From NCBI GenBank assembly GCA_016286575.1, contig JAEETB010000006.1, forward strand, positions 1 to 33,456: a stretch of DNA of 33,456 nt, written 5' to 3'. Positions 26,602-33,456 of the stretch are shown here, one piece after another. The position numbers and the translations under genes are program-made. The stretch is from Prevotella sp. GTDB taxonomy: Bacteria; Bacteroidota; Bacteroidia; Bacteroidales; Bacteroidaceae. The notes under the pieces are model-generated. The model searched no databases. It was not told the origin of the DNA and saw only the letters and a list, made by a program, of their open reading frames with translations. How positions within the stretch are numbered: position 1 is the first letter of the stretch; every line of letters begins with the position of its first letter.

Positions 26602-27396
26602 CTACAGAAGATTGTCCTTCTCGATATCCTTAAAGTACTTGTAAGTACCATGCTTCAACTCATCTGTAGCATCTTCATCACAAACGATAATAGCATGGGG
26701 ATGCATCTGCAAGCAGCTAATGGTCCACATATGATTAACAGGCTCTTCTACTCCATGACGCAATGCGCGTGCCTTATTGTGGCCATTGACCATAATCATC
26801 ACCTGCTTCGCATCCATCACAGTGCCTACACCAACAGTAAGAGCAGTCTTGGGAACCAAGTCCACATTGTTATCGAAGAAGCGACAGTTGGCAATGATGG
26901 TATCTGTGGTTAGAGTCTTCTGGCGGGTACGGCTTGCAAGACTAGAGCCTGGCTCATTGAAAGCGATGTGACCATCGGGGCCAATGCCACCCATGAAGAG
27001 GTCAATACCGCCTGCTTCTGCTATGGCTTTCTCGTAATTCTCACACTCTGCCTTCAAATCCTTGGCATTGCCATTGAGGATGTGAACATTCTCTTTCTTG
27101 ATGTTAATGTGGCTAAAGAAGTTGTTCCACATAAAGGAGTGGTAGCTTTCAGGGTGATCCTCAGGAAGGTTCACATACTCGTCCATATTGAACGTAATCA
27201 CATTCTCAAAGGAAACTTTCCCGGCTTTGTTCAGCTCAATCAGCTCACGATACATTCCCAAAGGTGAACTTCCTGTAGGGCAGCCCAACTTAAACGGCTT
27301 GTCAGCCGTTGGGTTTGCTTCGTTAATACACTTGGCCACATAGTTTGCAGCCCACTTCGACATCCTCGCGTAATCGGGTTCAATAATTAATCGCAT
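26602..27396 (-). CDS. nagB: Glucosamine-6-phosphate deaminase
   Basis: The 264-residue enzyme converts glucosamine-6-phosphate to fructose-6-phosphate and ammonia. It has the phosphate loop [11 protein letters not shown] (39-49), the general base D72 in FNMDEYVNL, the HPESYHSFM segment, and D141, H143 and E148 in [15 protein letters not shown], matching the catalytic positions of E. coli NagB. It runs opposite to GlmS metabolically, yet is encoded in the same operon. Placement next to wecB/wecC suggests a local control of the amino-sugar pool. Confidence 0.95.
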   Translation of the reverse strand: MRLIIEPDYARMSKWAANYVAKCINEANPTADKPFKLGCPTGSSPLGMYRELIELNKAGKVSFENVITFNMDEYVNLPEDHPESYHSFMWNNFFSHINIKKENVHILNGNAKDLKAECENYEKAIAEAGGIDLFMGGIGPDGHIAFNEPGSSLASRTRQKTLTTDTIIANCRFFDNNVDLVPKTALTVGVGTVMDAKQVMIMVNGHNKARALRHGVEEPVNHMWTISCLQMHPHAIIVCDEDATDELKHGTYKYFKDIEKDNLL

Positions 27397-27465
27397 ACTT
27401 TTTTTGTTATTGTTGTTTTTATTATACCGAAGGACCTGCCACTAAAAAGCTAAAACAGGGGGTTT

Positions 27466-27475
27466 CCTCCGGAGG
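27466..27475. other. Palindrome CCTCCGGAGG upstream of nagB
   Basis: A perfect ten-base palindrome in the 85-base gap between the small CxxC gene and nagB. It may be an operator or part of a short hairpin; there is no supporting context. Confidence 0.25.
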
Positions 27476-27481
27476 GTTATA

Positions 27482-27757
27482 TTATTCTTTTCTATGTGTT
27501 TCTACAATCAGGTGGTTCTCATTAACAAGTAAACCATAGTCCGCTGTTGTCTTTATGCAATCTTCGCAAAGTGTGGTCAGGAATGAAAGTTCTTCATTAT
27601 CTTCTTTTACTACATGTACTGCACGCAGTTCATGCTCGCCATAAAGGCCTAAACAGAACTGGTTCCAGCATTTCGCCTTCTCAAGCATCCTGTCTTCCCA
27701 CCTTTGCAAGTCATCTTGGCTTGCTACATCCTGTATCTTGATTCTAACGTTGCTCAT
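27482..27757 (-). CDS. Small conserved-looking protein of unknown function with CxxC
   Basis: The 91-residue frame lies three bases after glmS and on the same strand. It contains WEDRMLEKAKCWNQFC near the N-terminal third and TTLCEDCIKTTADYG, so four cysteines, two of them in a CxxC pair, could bind a metal or form a redox centre. There is no signal peptide or membrane segment. I do not recognise a family. Its place between glmS and nagB hints at amino-sugar metabolism, but this is only context. Confidence 0.7.
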   Translation of the reverse strand: MSNVRIKIQDVASQDDLQRWEDRMLEKAKCWNQFCLGLYGEHELRAVHVVKEDNEELSFLTTLCEDCIKTTADYGLLVNENHLIVETHRKE

Positions 27758-27760
27758 CTA

Positions 27761-29641
27761 TTATTCTACTGTTACCGATTTTGCCAAATTCCTTGGCATA
27801 TCTACATTCTTTCCTTTCTTGACTGCTATATGATAAGCCAGTAGCTGGAGGGGGATTACACTCAACAGGGGTGCTAAGAAATTCTCTGTTTGCGGAACCT
27901 CTATTATCTGGTCTGCAATTTCCCTCACTTGTTCATCACCCTGTGTAACTACGGCAATGATCCTACCGCCTCGCGCCTTTACTTCCTCCATATTAGAGAT
28001 GATCTTCTGGTATTGCTGATGATGGGTCGCAACAAACAGAACTGGCATCTCAGCATCAATTAATGCAATGGGACCATGCTTCATTTCAGCAGCAGGATAA
28101 CCCTCAGCATGGATATAGCTAATCTCTTTAAGCTTAAGCGCTCCCTCCAATGCTACGGGGAAGTTCCAACCCCTGCCCAAATACATAAAGTTATGAGCAT
28201 ATGTGAAGGTCTTGGCTATATTCTCAATCTTATCATTCTGTTCTAATACCTTCGTAATCATAGAAGGTATCTTTGACAATTCCTCTGTATAATGAGAGAA
28301 TTCCTGGTCTGAAACCAAACCTTTCTCATGACCAAGGGTCAAGGCCAACATAGTAAGAACTGTCAGCTGGCCAGTGAAGGCCTTGGTGGAAGCAACACCT
28401 ATCTCTGGGCCTACATGGATGTAGGTACCTGTATTGGTATTGCGGGCAATACTGCTGCCTACCGCATTCACAATGCCAAAGACAAACGCACCTTTGCTTC
28501 TTGCCAGTTCAATGGCAGCCAACGTATCAGCGGTTTCACCGCTCTGTGAAATGGCTATCACCACGTCGTCATCATGGATAACAGGATTACGATAGCGGAA
28601 CTCACTGGCGTATTCCACCTGAACTGGTATCCGGCAGAAGGTCTCAAAGAGCTGTTTACCTATCAAACCTGCATGCCAGCTAGTACCACAAGCCACAATG
28701 ATAAAGCGATGGGCACTCATCAACTGAGCTTTATATTGCTTAACAGCAGAGAGGTTAATACCATACTGGATATTCTCGGGTTCAATTTTCAGGCGTTTGT
28801 CCATGGCCTCCAAGCGACCACGCATACAGTCTTCGAGGCATTTAGGCTGGTCAAAGATTTCTTTGAGCATGAAATGAGGGAAGCCTCCCTTGTCGAGCAT
28901 CTCCAGATCCACATCAATCTCCTTGACATCAACATCAACCTGTTCTGCCTGAAGGTTTGAAATCTCAATGTCCTTACCTCGTTCAACCTTTACAATCTGC
29001 TCGTCATCAATATATACTACATGACTGGTATATTCAGCAATTGGCGTTGCATCAGATGCAATAAAGAACTCTTCATTGTTCGCGCCAATGCCCACTACCA
29101 AAGGGCTACTCTTACGAGCAACAATCAACGTATTAGGTTGTCTTTTATCTACCAAAGCAATGGCATAAGCTCCAATCACCTTATTGAGTGCATAGCGTAC
29201 GGCACTAACCACGTCACAGTTGTGTTTCTTCTCGTAATACTCTATGAGTTGCACCAGCACCTCAGTGTCTGTCGCACTTTGGAAGTGATAACCCTTGGTT
29301 TGTAGCTGTTCCCTGAGTATGGTGTAATTCTCAATAATGCCATTATGCACCAACGCCAGATTACCGCTCTCAGACTCATGGGGGTGAGCATTAGTCACAG
29401 ATGGCTCACCGTGTGTAGCCCAACGGGTATGGGCTATGCCCAATGTTCCACTACAATCCTTCTCCTTAGCCGTCTCTTCGAGGTCGCTCACCTTGCCCTT
29501 AGACTTATATACATTCAGGCTATCGCCATCAAGCAATGCCACACCGGCAGAATCATAGCCTCGATATTCGAGTCTATGAAGTCCATTTATCAGTATCGGA
29601 TAAGCCTCCCGCTTACCTATATATCCAACTATTCCGCACAT
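27761..29641 (-). CDS. glmS: Glutamine-fructose-6-phosphate aminotransferase (isomerising)
   Basis: The 626-residue enzyme makes glucosamine-6-phosphate from fructose-6-phosphate and glutamine, the entry to UDP-GlcNAc. Start MCGIVGYIG leaves the catalytic Cys at residue 2 after processing. The N-terminal Ntn glutaminase domain includes HTRWATHGEPS and DTEVLVQLIEYY. Two SIS domains follow, with ACGTSWHAGLIGK, AISQSGETADT, GRGWNFPVALEGALKLKEISYIHAEGYPAAEMKHGP, and the invariant C-terminus LAKSVTVE. A second copy inside a capsule locus would supply extra amino sugar for the wecB/wecC and dehydratase pathways. Confidence 0.97.
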   Translation of the reverse strand: MCGIVGYIGKREAYPILINGLHRLEYRGYDSAGVALLDGDSLNVYKSKGKVSDLEETAKEKDCSGTLGIAHTRWATHGEPSVTNAHPHESESGNLALVHNGIIENYTILREQLQTKGYHFQSATDTEVLVQLIEYYEKKHNCDVVSAVRYALNKVIGAYAIALVDKRQPNTLIVARKSSPLVVGIGANNEEFFIASDATPIAEYTSHVVYIDDEQIVKVERGKDIEISNLQAEQVDVDVKEIDVDLEMLDKGGFPHFMLKEIFDQPKCLEDCMRGRLEAMDKRLKIEPENIQYGINLSAVKQYKAQLMSAHRFIIVACGTSWHAGLIGKQLFETFCRIPVQVEYASEFRYRNPVIHDDDVVIAISQSGETADTLAAIELARSKGAFVFGIVNAVGSSIARNTNTGTYIHVGPEIGVASTKAFTGQLTVLTMLALTLGHEKGLVSDQEFSHYTEELSKIPSMITKVLEQNDKIENIAKTFTYAHNFMYLGRGWNFPVALEGALKLKEISYIHAEGYPAAEMKHGPIALIDAEMPVLFVATHHQQYQKIISNMEEVKARGGRIIAVVTQGDEQVREIADQIIEVPQTENFLAPLLSVIPLQLLAYHIAVKKGKNVDMPRNLAKSVTVE

Positions 29642-29647
29642 ATATTA

Positions 29648-29914
29648 TCAAAATCTGCATGTGCTGGCATCAACATAAGCCAGATGCACAGCATTCATTA
29701 TATCCACAACATCCTCGCGCATCTCAGGTGATGCATTCTGATCAACATCAGTGCAACAAGAAGCCTTAAACCTAAAATCATCAGAACCTTCCACCCTTAA
29801 TGTCACCCAAGGATCATCAGAGTCTTCGACAGAAATAAAAATACTTTTATCATTAACAATGCGCTCATATCCTAATCGCATTGCCAACTCATTATGGAAT
29901 TTCTCTCTGTTCAT
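29648..29914 (-). CDS. Small protein of unknown function
   Basis: The 88-residue frame lies six bases upstream of glmS on the same strand and is the first gene of the minus-strand block that I can see. It begins MNREKFHNELAMRLGYERIV and ends in DVVDIMNAVHLAYVDAS, with acidic stretches and no membrane segment or known motif. The tight spacing to glmS supports co-transcription. No function is suggested by the sequence. Confidence 0.6.
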   Translation of the reverse strand: MNREKFHNELAMRLGYERIVNDKSIFISVEDSDDPWVTLRVEGSDDFRFKASCCTDVDQNASPEMREDVVDIMNAVHLAYVDASTCRF

Positions 29915-29950
29915 ATCTTCTCTCTGAATCGTTGGTTAAATTTTGTATTG

Positions 29951-29968
29951 AAACATAAAATTATGTTT
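29951..29968. promoter_or_regulatory. Dyad upstream of the minus-strand operon
   Basis: AAACATAA and TTATGTTT, separated by two bases, form an 18-base near-palindrome about 40 bases upstream of the first gene of the block. It could be an operator for the polysaccharide operon. No invertible-promoter repeats of the Bacteroides Mpi type were seen. Confidence 0.3.
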
Positions 29969-30093
29969 TATCGCCAAACAGCAGGCTTTTCAACTGATAT
30001 CGGATTATACCTTTACAAGTCCGGATGTGTTTTTTCGTCTTTTCTCCTCCTTGCCTCCGTCATCATCTCTTTAGACCTCATCTCCGACCTCTC

Positions 30094-30101
30094 CAAAATT
30101 A
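30094..30101 (-). promoter_or_regulatory. Possible -7 box for the minus-strand operon
   Basis: TAATTTTG on the minus strand fits TAnnTTTG, about 180 bases before the first gene. No TTG is placed 19-21 bases further upstream, so this is a weak candidate. Confidence 0.25.
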
Positions 30102-30141
30102 ACACTTGTTTACCCTTTTGGGATAAAGAATCTTAAAGCCC

Positions 30142-30172
30142 TTGCATGTTCCCGGGATTTTTACTAACTTTG
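30142..30172 (+). promoter_or_regulatory. Bacteroidota-type promoter
   Basis: TTGC (30142-30145), a 19-base spacer and TAACTTTG (30165-30172) match the Bacteroidota consensus closely. Transcription would start near 30178-30180, running into the 50-codon ORF and onward to the ATPase gene. It is the best promoter candidate in the window. Confidence 0.65.
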
Positions 30173-30179
30173 CATAGAA

Positions 30180-30332
30180 ATGAGCGGAAAAGGCTCAATT
30201 TCCCGGATGTCTGATGAATGTCTGATAACTCTGGAAACGGCGGTTTCGTTTTATATTGTGTATCAGGCTGTTATGCGGAAGTTCACATTAGCTGGGAAAT
30301 CGTTTCCCATTTCCATTCCTTTTTTCTTCTGA
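30180..30332 (+). other. 50-codon ORF or small RNA unit
   Basis: An ATG at 30180 lies at or next to the predicted transcription start and opens a 50-residue frame beginning MSGKGSISRMSDECLITLET and ending in IPFFF. Inside it, GGGAAA and TTTCCC (30294-30308, three-base loop) form a hairpin followed 10-20 bases later by a T-rich run, as in a Rho-independent terminator. So the unit may be a leaderless small protein gene, a short non-coding RNA of about 150 bases, or an attenuator leader of the downstream ATPase gene. No protein family is recognised. Confidence 0.35.
30294..30308 (+). terminator. Hairpin GGGAAA-TCG-TTTCCC, terminator or attenuator candidate
   Basis: A perfect six-base-pair stem with a three-base loop, followed by a pyrimidine-rich segment containing six T at about 30319-30325. 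The T-run is not immediately adjacent, so termination would be partial at best. Confidence 0.35.
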
Positions 30333-30355
30333 TTTTCTTATGTCCTGGGGCGGTG

Positions 30356-30613
30356 CTATGGAGGGTGGAACAGATCGTAGAGGGCTTGGTCGAGCTGGCG
30401 GCGCTGGGCGTCGGTGTTTGACTCTTCGTAGAGCTTACGGAACACTCGGATGTAGTGCTCAATGTTGTGTGACTTGCCTGTTCAGACTTTGCCGTATAGG
30501 CTCTTGCTGGCCTTCAGGTCGAAGGCCAGGAGATCGGTGCCATAGCCCATCTTGCTACGCACCTCGTGCAGTACTTCACCGAAATCCTGCAACGTCTGAA
30601 CTTTCTGTTTCAT
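30356..30613 (-). pseudogene. Small unknown gene with an in-frame TGA
   Basis: From ATG at 30613 the minus strand reads MKQKVQTLQDFGEVLHEVRS and continues coding-like to a stop at 30356, 85 codons in all, except for TGA at codon 44 (30484-30482) after LYGKV. After it the frame resumes as TGKSHNIEHYIRVFRKLYEE with the same helical, charged character. Base composition is more GC-rich than the surrounding intergenic DNA, which supports a once-functional gene. It lies antisense within the leader of the ATPase transcript. No family is recognised. Confidence 0.5.
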
Positions 30614-30736
30614 CTTTTAATTATTATTAAATTATAGCCCTAAGGCTTGATTTCTTTAACACTTGTACCACCTTTAGGCAGTACTGCCATTCATGGCAAA
30701 TTGACGATCTTTACAGCGACTAATCCATTTATTGAA

Positions 30737-31897
30737 ATGAACGAACAACAAGTACTTCTAAATGAGGAGCTCACCCAGGCTGGTGAAGCTACTCCTGTGA
30801 CTGACCTGCTGCTGAACCTCGACCGTCTCCGGATTACCAGTGAGACAGAGGTTCCTGAGGAGGATTTCCTCCTACGGTTCTTCGGCAAACCCTGCTTCCC
30901 GCGTCGGGATCTCTCGACCGTTACTGGTGTGGAGAAATGCGGTAAGACCTTCTTCACCTCCATGCTCATGGCCTGCTGCGCCGATGCCGGAGGCCAGACT
31001 CTCGAACTGGAACGGATCCGCGAACAACCGCTTAAGGTGCTGTGGTATGACACCGAACAAAGCCGACAGTCCACCAAATCCATCCTCACAGACCGTGTGT
31101 TTAGGCTTACCCATTCTCAAGCAGACGAAGGGCTCTTTGCCTTCAATGTCCGGGCCTGTACCTATCAGGAGCGCATGGACTACATCATCACGGGGATTAA
31201 GGCCTATCAACCCGACCTGGTCATCATCGACAACATCAGCGACCTGCTGTCCAGCATCAATGATGCCGAGGAATCCCAGAAACTCATTGACCAGCTGATG
31301 CAGCTCTCCACGGCACATAACTGCAACATCACCGTCGTCATCCACCTGAACCGCTCGGGCGAGAAGCGCAACCTGCGAGGCTGGCTGGGAACAGAGATCC
31401 TACACAAAACCTTCGATGCCTACTACTGCGAGCAGACTGAGGACTCGGAGTATCTGTGTGTCCAACAGTCATTGACCCGTAAGTACCGGATTCCCGAGAA
31501 AATGTATTACAGGATCAACGAAGACGGACTGCCTGAGATCACGGCTAAGCCTGATGTGAAGCAGCGTGGCAGAGACGGAAAGTTTATGAGCACCAAGCCT
31601 GAGGCTTATCAGGTCAGGACGGAGAAGATCGACTCCTTCAACCAGGACTATATCATCCGGAATCCTGATAATCCCCGGAAGCCCTGGGAGTGGAACCTCT
31701 ACCGGCTCTTCAAGGACGCTATGGCCGACCGTGCGATGATGGGATGCGAGGCCCTGCAGAACGAGGTGATGGCGCTCAGCCACATCGAGCAGCCGAAATA
31801 TTACGATAAAGTGTTCCAGCTGGCCGTCGATCAGCGGGTGGTCCAGACCACACTCACCAAGAACGGCCGGGTCGCCGTCATCCTCATCCCAGCCTGA
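30737..31897 (+). CDS. RepA/RecA-like AAA family ATPase
   Basis: The 386-residue protein has a Walker A motif GVEKCGKT (64-71), DTEQS (105-109), a Walker B LVIID (161-165) and VVIHLNRSG, the arrangement of RepA-type hexameric helicases and DnaB/RecA-like ATPases of plasmids and mobile elements. The C-terminal part contains a helical region that may bind DNA or a partner. A frame starting at 30647 adds 30 residues with no family resemblance; ATG at 30737 is preferred. It is followed by a strong hairpin and a Toprim-domain gene, so a helicase-primase style replication pair is likely. It could equally serve an integrated element. Confidence 0.85.
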   Translation: MNEQQVLLNEELTQAGEATPVTDLLLNLDRLRITSETEVPEEDFLLRFFGKPCFPRRDLSTVTGVEKCGKTFFTSMLMACCADAGGQTLELERIREQPLKVLWYDTEQSRQSTKSILTDRVFRLTHSQADEGLFAFNVRACTYQERMDYIITGIKAYQPDLVIIDNISDLLSSINDAEESQKLIDQLMQLSTAHNCNITVVIHLNRSGEKRNLRGWLGTEILHKTFDAYYCEQTEDSEYLCVQQSLTRKYRIPEKMYYRINEDGLPEITAKPDVKQRGRDGKFMSTKPEAYQVRTEKIDSFNQDYIIRNPDNPRKPWEWNLYRLFKDAMADRAMMGCEALQNEVMALSHIEQPKYYDKVFQLAVDQRVVQTTLTKNGRVAVILIPA

Positions 31898-31908
31898 CCC
31901 CCTCCTTA

Positions 31909-31946
31909 TATAGCCCATCCCCTCTATATAGAGGGATGGGGCTATA
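31909..31946 (+). terminator. Long stem-loop after the ATPase gene
   Basis: The arms TATAGCCCATCCCCTCTATA and TATAGAGGGATGGGGCTATA meet at a TCTATATAGA centre and form an almost perfect hairpin spanning 38 bases, starting 12 bases after the stop codon. No T-run follows. It may terminate or stabilise the transcript, or act as a structured site in single-stranded DNA. Confidence 0.5.
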
Positions 31947-32000
31947 GTAAGAGGGGTTATGGCGATGCATGAGGCATGAAGCCAAACGTAAGACGTATCT

Positions 32001-32684
32001 ATGAAACATCATCCTACTGAAATCCTATGGATGCGCTGTCTGTCCATAGACAGTCAGTTCTGCAAGGCAGTGGTCCGTATGAGCTATCTGACCCATGAGC
32101 AGATGGTCAACGCAGCCTGCCGTTATCGGTTGGGCGCCTCTCGCCAGGGAGGTGTCATCTTCTGGCAGATCGACCAGGAAGGTCGCGTTCGCGACGGGAA
32201 GGTCATGTATTACAGGCCTGACTGTCATCGGGACAAGTCCAAGGAGCATCGTCCTACCTGGATTTCCACGTTCTTGAAACGTCGGGATCCCTTCCCTGAT
32301 GCCCCACACGAGACGACGCATTGTTTCTTCGGTCTCCACCTGATCGGTGAGCGTGAGGGAGATGTGGCGATTGTTGAAGCCGAGAAGACGGCTGTCATTC
32401 TCTCAGAGCTTTACCCTCAGTATATCTGGTTGGCAGCAGGCGGACTGGGCGAAGTCCAGGTAGACAAGTTCCGCCCCCTTCGAGGGCGCAGAGTCATTCT
32501 GTTTCCCGATACCGATCCAGATGGAACCGCCTATTGCCGTTGGTATCAAGCCGCCGAGGAAGTCATGCGTTCGCTCTTCTGGGATACCTCCCCATCCATC
32601 CGCGTCTCACCCCTCCTGGAGCTCCACGCCACCCCCTCTCAAAAATCCCGCAAAATCGACCTCGTCGATTATCTCTTCAAATAG
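32001..32684 (+). CDS. Toprim-domain protein (DUF6371-like, primase-related)
   Basis: The 227-residue protein has an N-terminal segment with GGVIFWQIDQEGRVRDGKVMYY, typical of DUF6371-type proteins of Bacteroidota elements, and a C-terminal Toprim fold: VAIVEAEKTAVILSE with E126, then VILFPDTDPDG with D170, D172 and D174 for metal binding. The N-terminal zinc finger of full primases is absent. An alternative start is ATG at 32079 (MSYLTHEQ). Following the RepA-like ATPase, it is probably part of a replication or mobilisation module. Its stop codon TAG is the first three bases of an iteron-like repeat. Confidence 0.8.
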   Translation: MKHHPTEILWMRCLSIDSQFCKAVVRMSYLTHEQMVNAACRYRLGASRQGGVIFWQIDQEGRVRDGKVMYYRPDCHRDKSKEHRPTWISTFLKRRDPFPDAPHETTHCFFGLHLIGEREGDVAIVEAEKTAVILSELYPQYIWLAAGGLGEVQVDKFRPLRGRRVILFPDTDPDGTAYCRWYQAAEEVMRSLFWDTSPSIRVSPLLELHATPSQKSRKIDLVDYLFK

Positions 32685-32735
32685 TGCCATAATTCCCCCC
32701 GTTTAGTGCCACAATTCCCTATGAATTATGCCACT
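32682..32735. repeat. Iteron-like repeats after the Toprim gene
   Basis: TAGTGCCATAATTCCC at 32682-32697 and TAGTGCCACAATTCCC at 32704-32719 are direct copies differing at one base, spaced 22 bases start to start, two helical turns. A third, inverted copy GAATTATGCCACT lies at 32723-32735. Such repeats next to a RepA-like gene resemble the iterons of plasmid-type origins. Confidence 0.5.
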
Positions 32736-32772
32736 TTTCGCAAGCTCCGCTTGCTAGAAGTCAATGGGAGTT

Positions 32773-32790
32773 AACGAGCCAATGGCTCGT
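32773..32790. other. Small hairpin ACGAGCC-AAT-GGCTCGT
   Basis: A seven-base-pair stem with a three-base loop in the gap between the Toprim gene and the DUF4248-like gene. A second small stem, GCAAGC..GCTTGC, lies at about 32739-32753. Neither is followed by a T-run. Confidence 0.35.
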
Positions 32791-32840
32791 GGAGTTAAAG
32801 GACATATCTTTTGTTCTTCTGTTCTTCTGTCTAAAAAAAC

Positions 32841-33167
32841 ATGGTAAACTTCTACGATAAGAATCGATTCATCAGTAAGAGCGAACTAGCGAAATTCGCT
32901 GGTGTATCTTATTCAACTTTCAAACGCTATCTGCGTACTCGACAGCCTATTCTGTCTAAAATGGGTATAACACCTAAGGCTCAAAAGTTGCCACCACAGG
33001 CAGTTCATTATATTTGTGAGGACTATTGTATCGATCTTCCCTTGGAACTCCAGGACCAGGAATTCATCAATAAGTCACCTATCTACCAACAGTTCATCAG
33101 ACACCTTCAAGATGCCGAGTATTACAAACTCATGCTCAAATGCAGCACATCTTTTTCGAAGAAATAA
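32841..33167 (+). CDS. DUF4248-like small DNA-binding protein
   Basis: The 108-residue protein contains SKSELAKFAGVSYSTFKRYLRT, a likely helix-turn-helix, followed by LSKMGITPKAQKLPPQAVHYICEDYCIDLP. The pattern of an N-terminal ELA segment, a mid-protein glycine turn and a (T/P)PQAV-x-x-I helix resembles DUF4248 proteins, which in Bacteroidota often stand just before an HU-like gene, as here. The match is by pattern and not strong. The start has the usual AT-rich upstream stretch. Confidence 0.6.
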   Translation: MVNFYDKNRFISKSELAKFAGVSYSTFKRYLRTRQPILSKMGITPKAQKLPPQAVHYICEDYCIDLPLELQDQEFINKSPIYQQFIRHLQDAEYYKLMLKCSTSFSKK

Positions 33168-33211
33168 TGACTAAGTTGGTCAAAGAAGGTCAATGCCTTC
33201 TCAACATGTTG

Positions 33212-33219
33212 TAACTTTG
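33212..33219 (+). promoter_or_regulatory. -7 box upstream of the HU-like gene
   Basis: TAACTTTG fits TAnnTTTG and lies about 100 bases before the HU-like start codon. No clear TTG is present at the right distance upstream, so only the -7 element is supported. Confidence 0.45.
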
Positions 33220-33276
33220 CATTGTCAGAGAAACACTCTGATAGAGTAATCACTACGGCTTGCGCGCAGCCCGAAC

Positions 33277-33308
33277 TATTCACTCTTCACTAATCACTAT
33301 TCACTAAT
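33277..33308 (+). repeat. Short TTCACT/TCACTA repeats in the HU-like leader
   Basis: The hexamers ATTCAC, CTTCAC and TCACTA recur between 33277 and 33308, giving a simple, low-complexity tract just before the HU-like start codon. Similar tracts are common in Prevotella leaders in my experience, but no function is known. Confidence 0.4.
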
Positions 33309-33314
33309 TAAACT

Positions 33315-33456
33315 ATGCCCGTTTTTATTAAAGTCTCCCAAAACAAGATCAAGGACTCCAAGTCCTACGGCAAATGGTACGGCCGCGTCGCCACTACCAA
33401 GACCATGACCTACCAGGAACTCTGTAAGCACATGTCAGAGCACAACTCCGTCTATG
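33315..33456 (+). CDS. HU-like DNA-binding protein (HU-HIG group), partial
   Basis: The first 47 codons read MPVFIKVSQNKIKDSKSYGK and WYGRVATTKTMTYQELCKHMSEHNSVY before the window ends. This is the usual opening of HU-like DNA-binding proteins of Bacteroidota, which resemble histone-like HU with a variable C-terminus. They are commonly followed by an N-acetylmuramoyl-L-alanine amidase gene, outside this window. The start at 33315 directly follows the short repeat tract. Confidence 0.85.
   Translation, partial: MPVFIKVSQNKIKDSKSYGKWYGRVATTKTMTYQELCKHMSEHNSVY

Noticed and set aside
29894..30136. Plus-strand open frame of 80 codons across the operon's upstream region
   Set aside because: Begins inside a minus-strand gene, shows no coding character and lacks a promoter in front.
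29915..30140. Invertible promoter of the Bacteroides capsule type
   Set aside because: No pair of long inverted repeats around a promoter was found, only the short dyad at 29951-29968.
30872..31345. Minus-strand open frame of 157 codons inside the ATPase gene
   Set aside because: The opposite strand carries the Walker motifs; this frame has no recognisable features.

Overview
The window looks like a capsule or O-antigen type surface polysaccharide locus of a Bacteroidales bacterium, most likely Prevotella/Segatella or a close relative. The evidence is protein style (WcfR/WcfS- and UngD-like genes, an HU-like protein next to a DUF4248-like gene, IS66 elements with Prevotella-type accessory ORFs), promoters of the Bacteroidota form TTG-N19/20-TAnnTTTG, the absence of clear Shine-Dalgarno sequences, and an AT-rich mosaic composition. 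No rRNA, tRNA or CRISPR array was seen.

From about 29.9 kb down to position 1, nearly every gene lies on the minus strand and is tightly packed, with several ATGA start/stop overlaps. In order of transcription: a small unknown gene, glmS, a small CxxC protein, nagB, wecB and wecC (amino-sugar supply ending in UDP-ManNAcA). A MITE-like insert follows, then a glycosyltransferase and an unusual trio: an HpcH/HpaI-type aldolase, a LysA-fold PLP decarboxylase and a class IV (IlvE/DAAT-like) aminotransferase. Next come Wzx flippase, Wzy polymerase and two glycosyltransferases. A nested pair of IS66 elements (about 10.1-14.3 kb) separates these from the distal genes: an acyltransferase broken at a seven-G run, a heparinase II/III-like protein, a WbuB-like glycosyltransferase, a PF14907-type nucleotidyltransferase, a GNAT, the initiating sugar-phosphate transferase, a ruined DegT aminotransferase, a CapD/UngD-type UDP-GlcNAc 4,6-dehydratase and a truncated WbuC cupin joined to a fragment of a second sugar transferase.

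Functionally, GlmS/NagB set the glucosamine-6-P pool and WecB/WecC make UDP-ManNAcA. The 4,6-dehydratase with the DegT enzyme would have made a 4-amino-4,6-dideoxy sugar for the initiating transferase, but the aminotransferase is now a pseudogene. The glycosyltransferases build the repeat unit, Wzx flips it and Wzy polymerises it. The acyltransferase and possibly the aldolase/decarboxylase/aminotransferase trio decorate it. The decay in the distal block (degT, wbuC, acyltransferase) together with the IS66 insertions suggests a locus that is being remodelled or has lost part of its original structure.

From about 30.1 kb to the right edge, the plus strand carries a different module: a promoter with a 50-codon ORF or small RNA candidate, a RepA/RecA-like ATPase, a Toprim-domain primase-like protein, iteron-like repeats, a DUF4248-like protein and the start of an HU-like DNA-binding protein. 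It resembles a mobile-element or plasmid-type replication module, but no integrase, relaxase or element end is visible.
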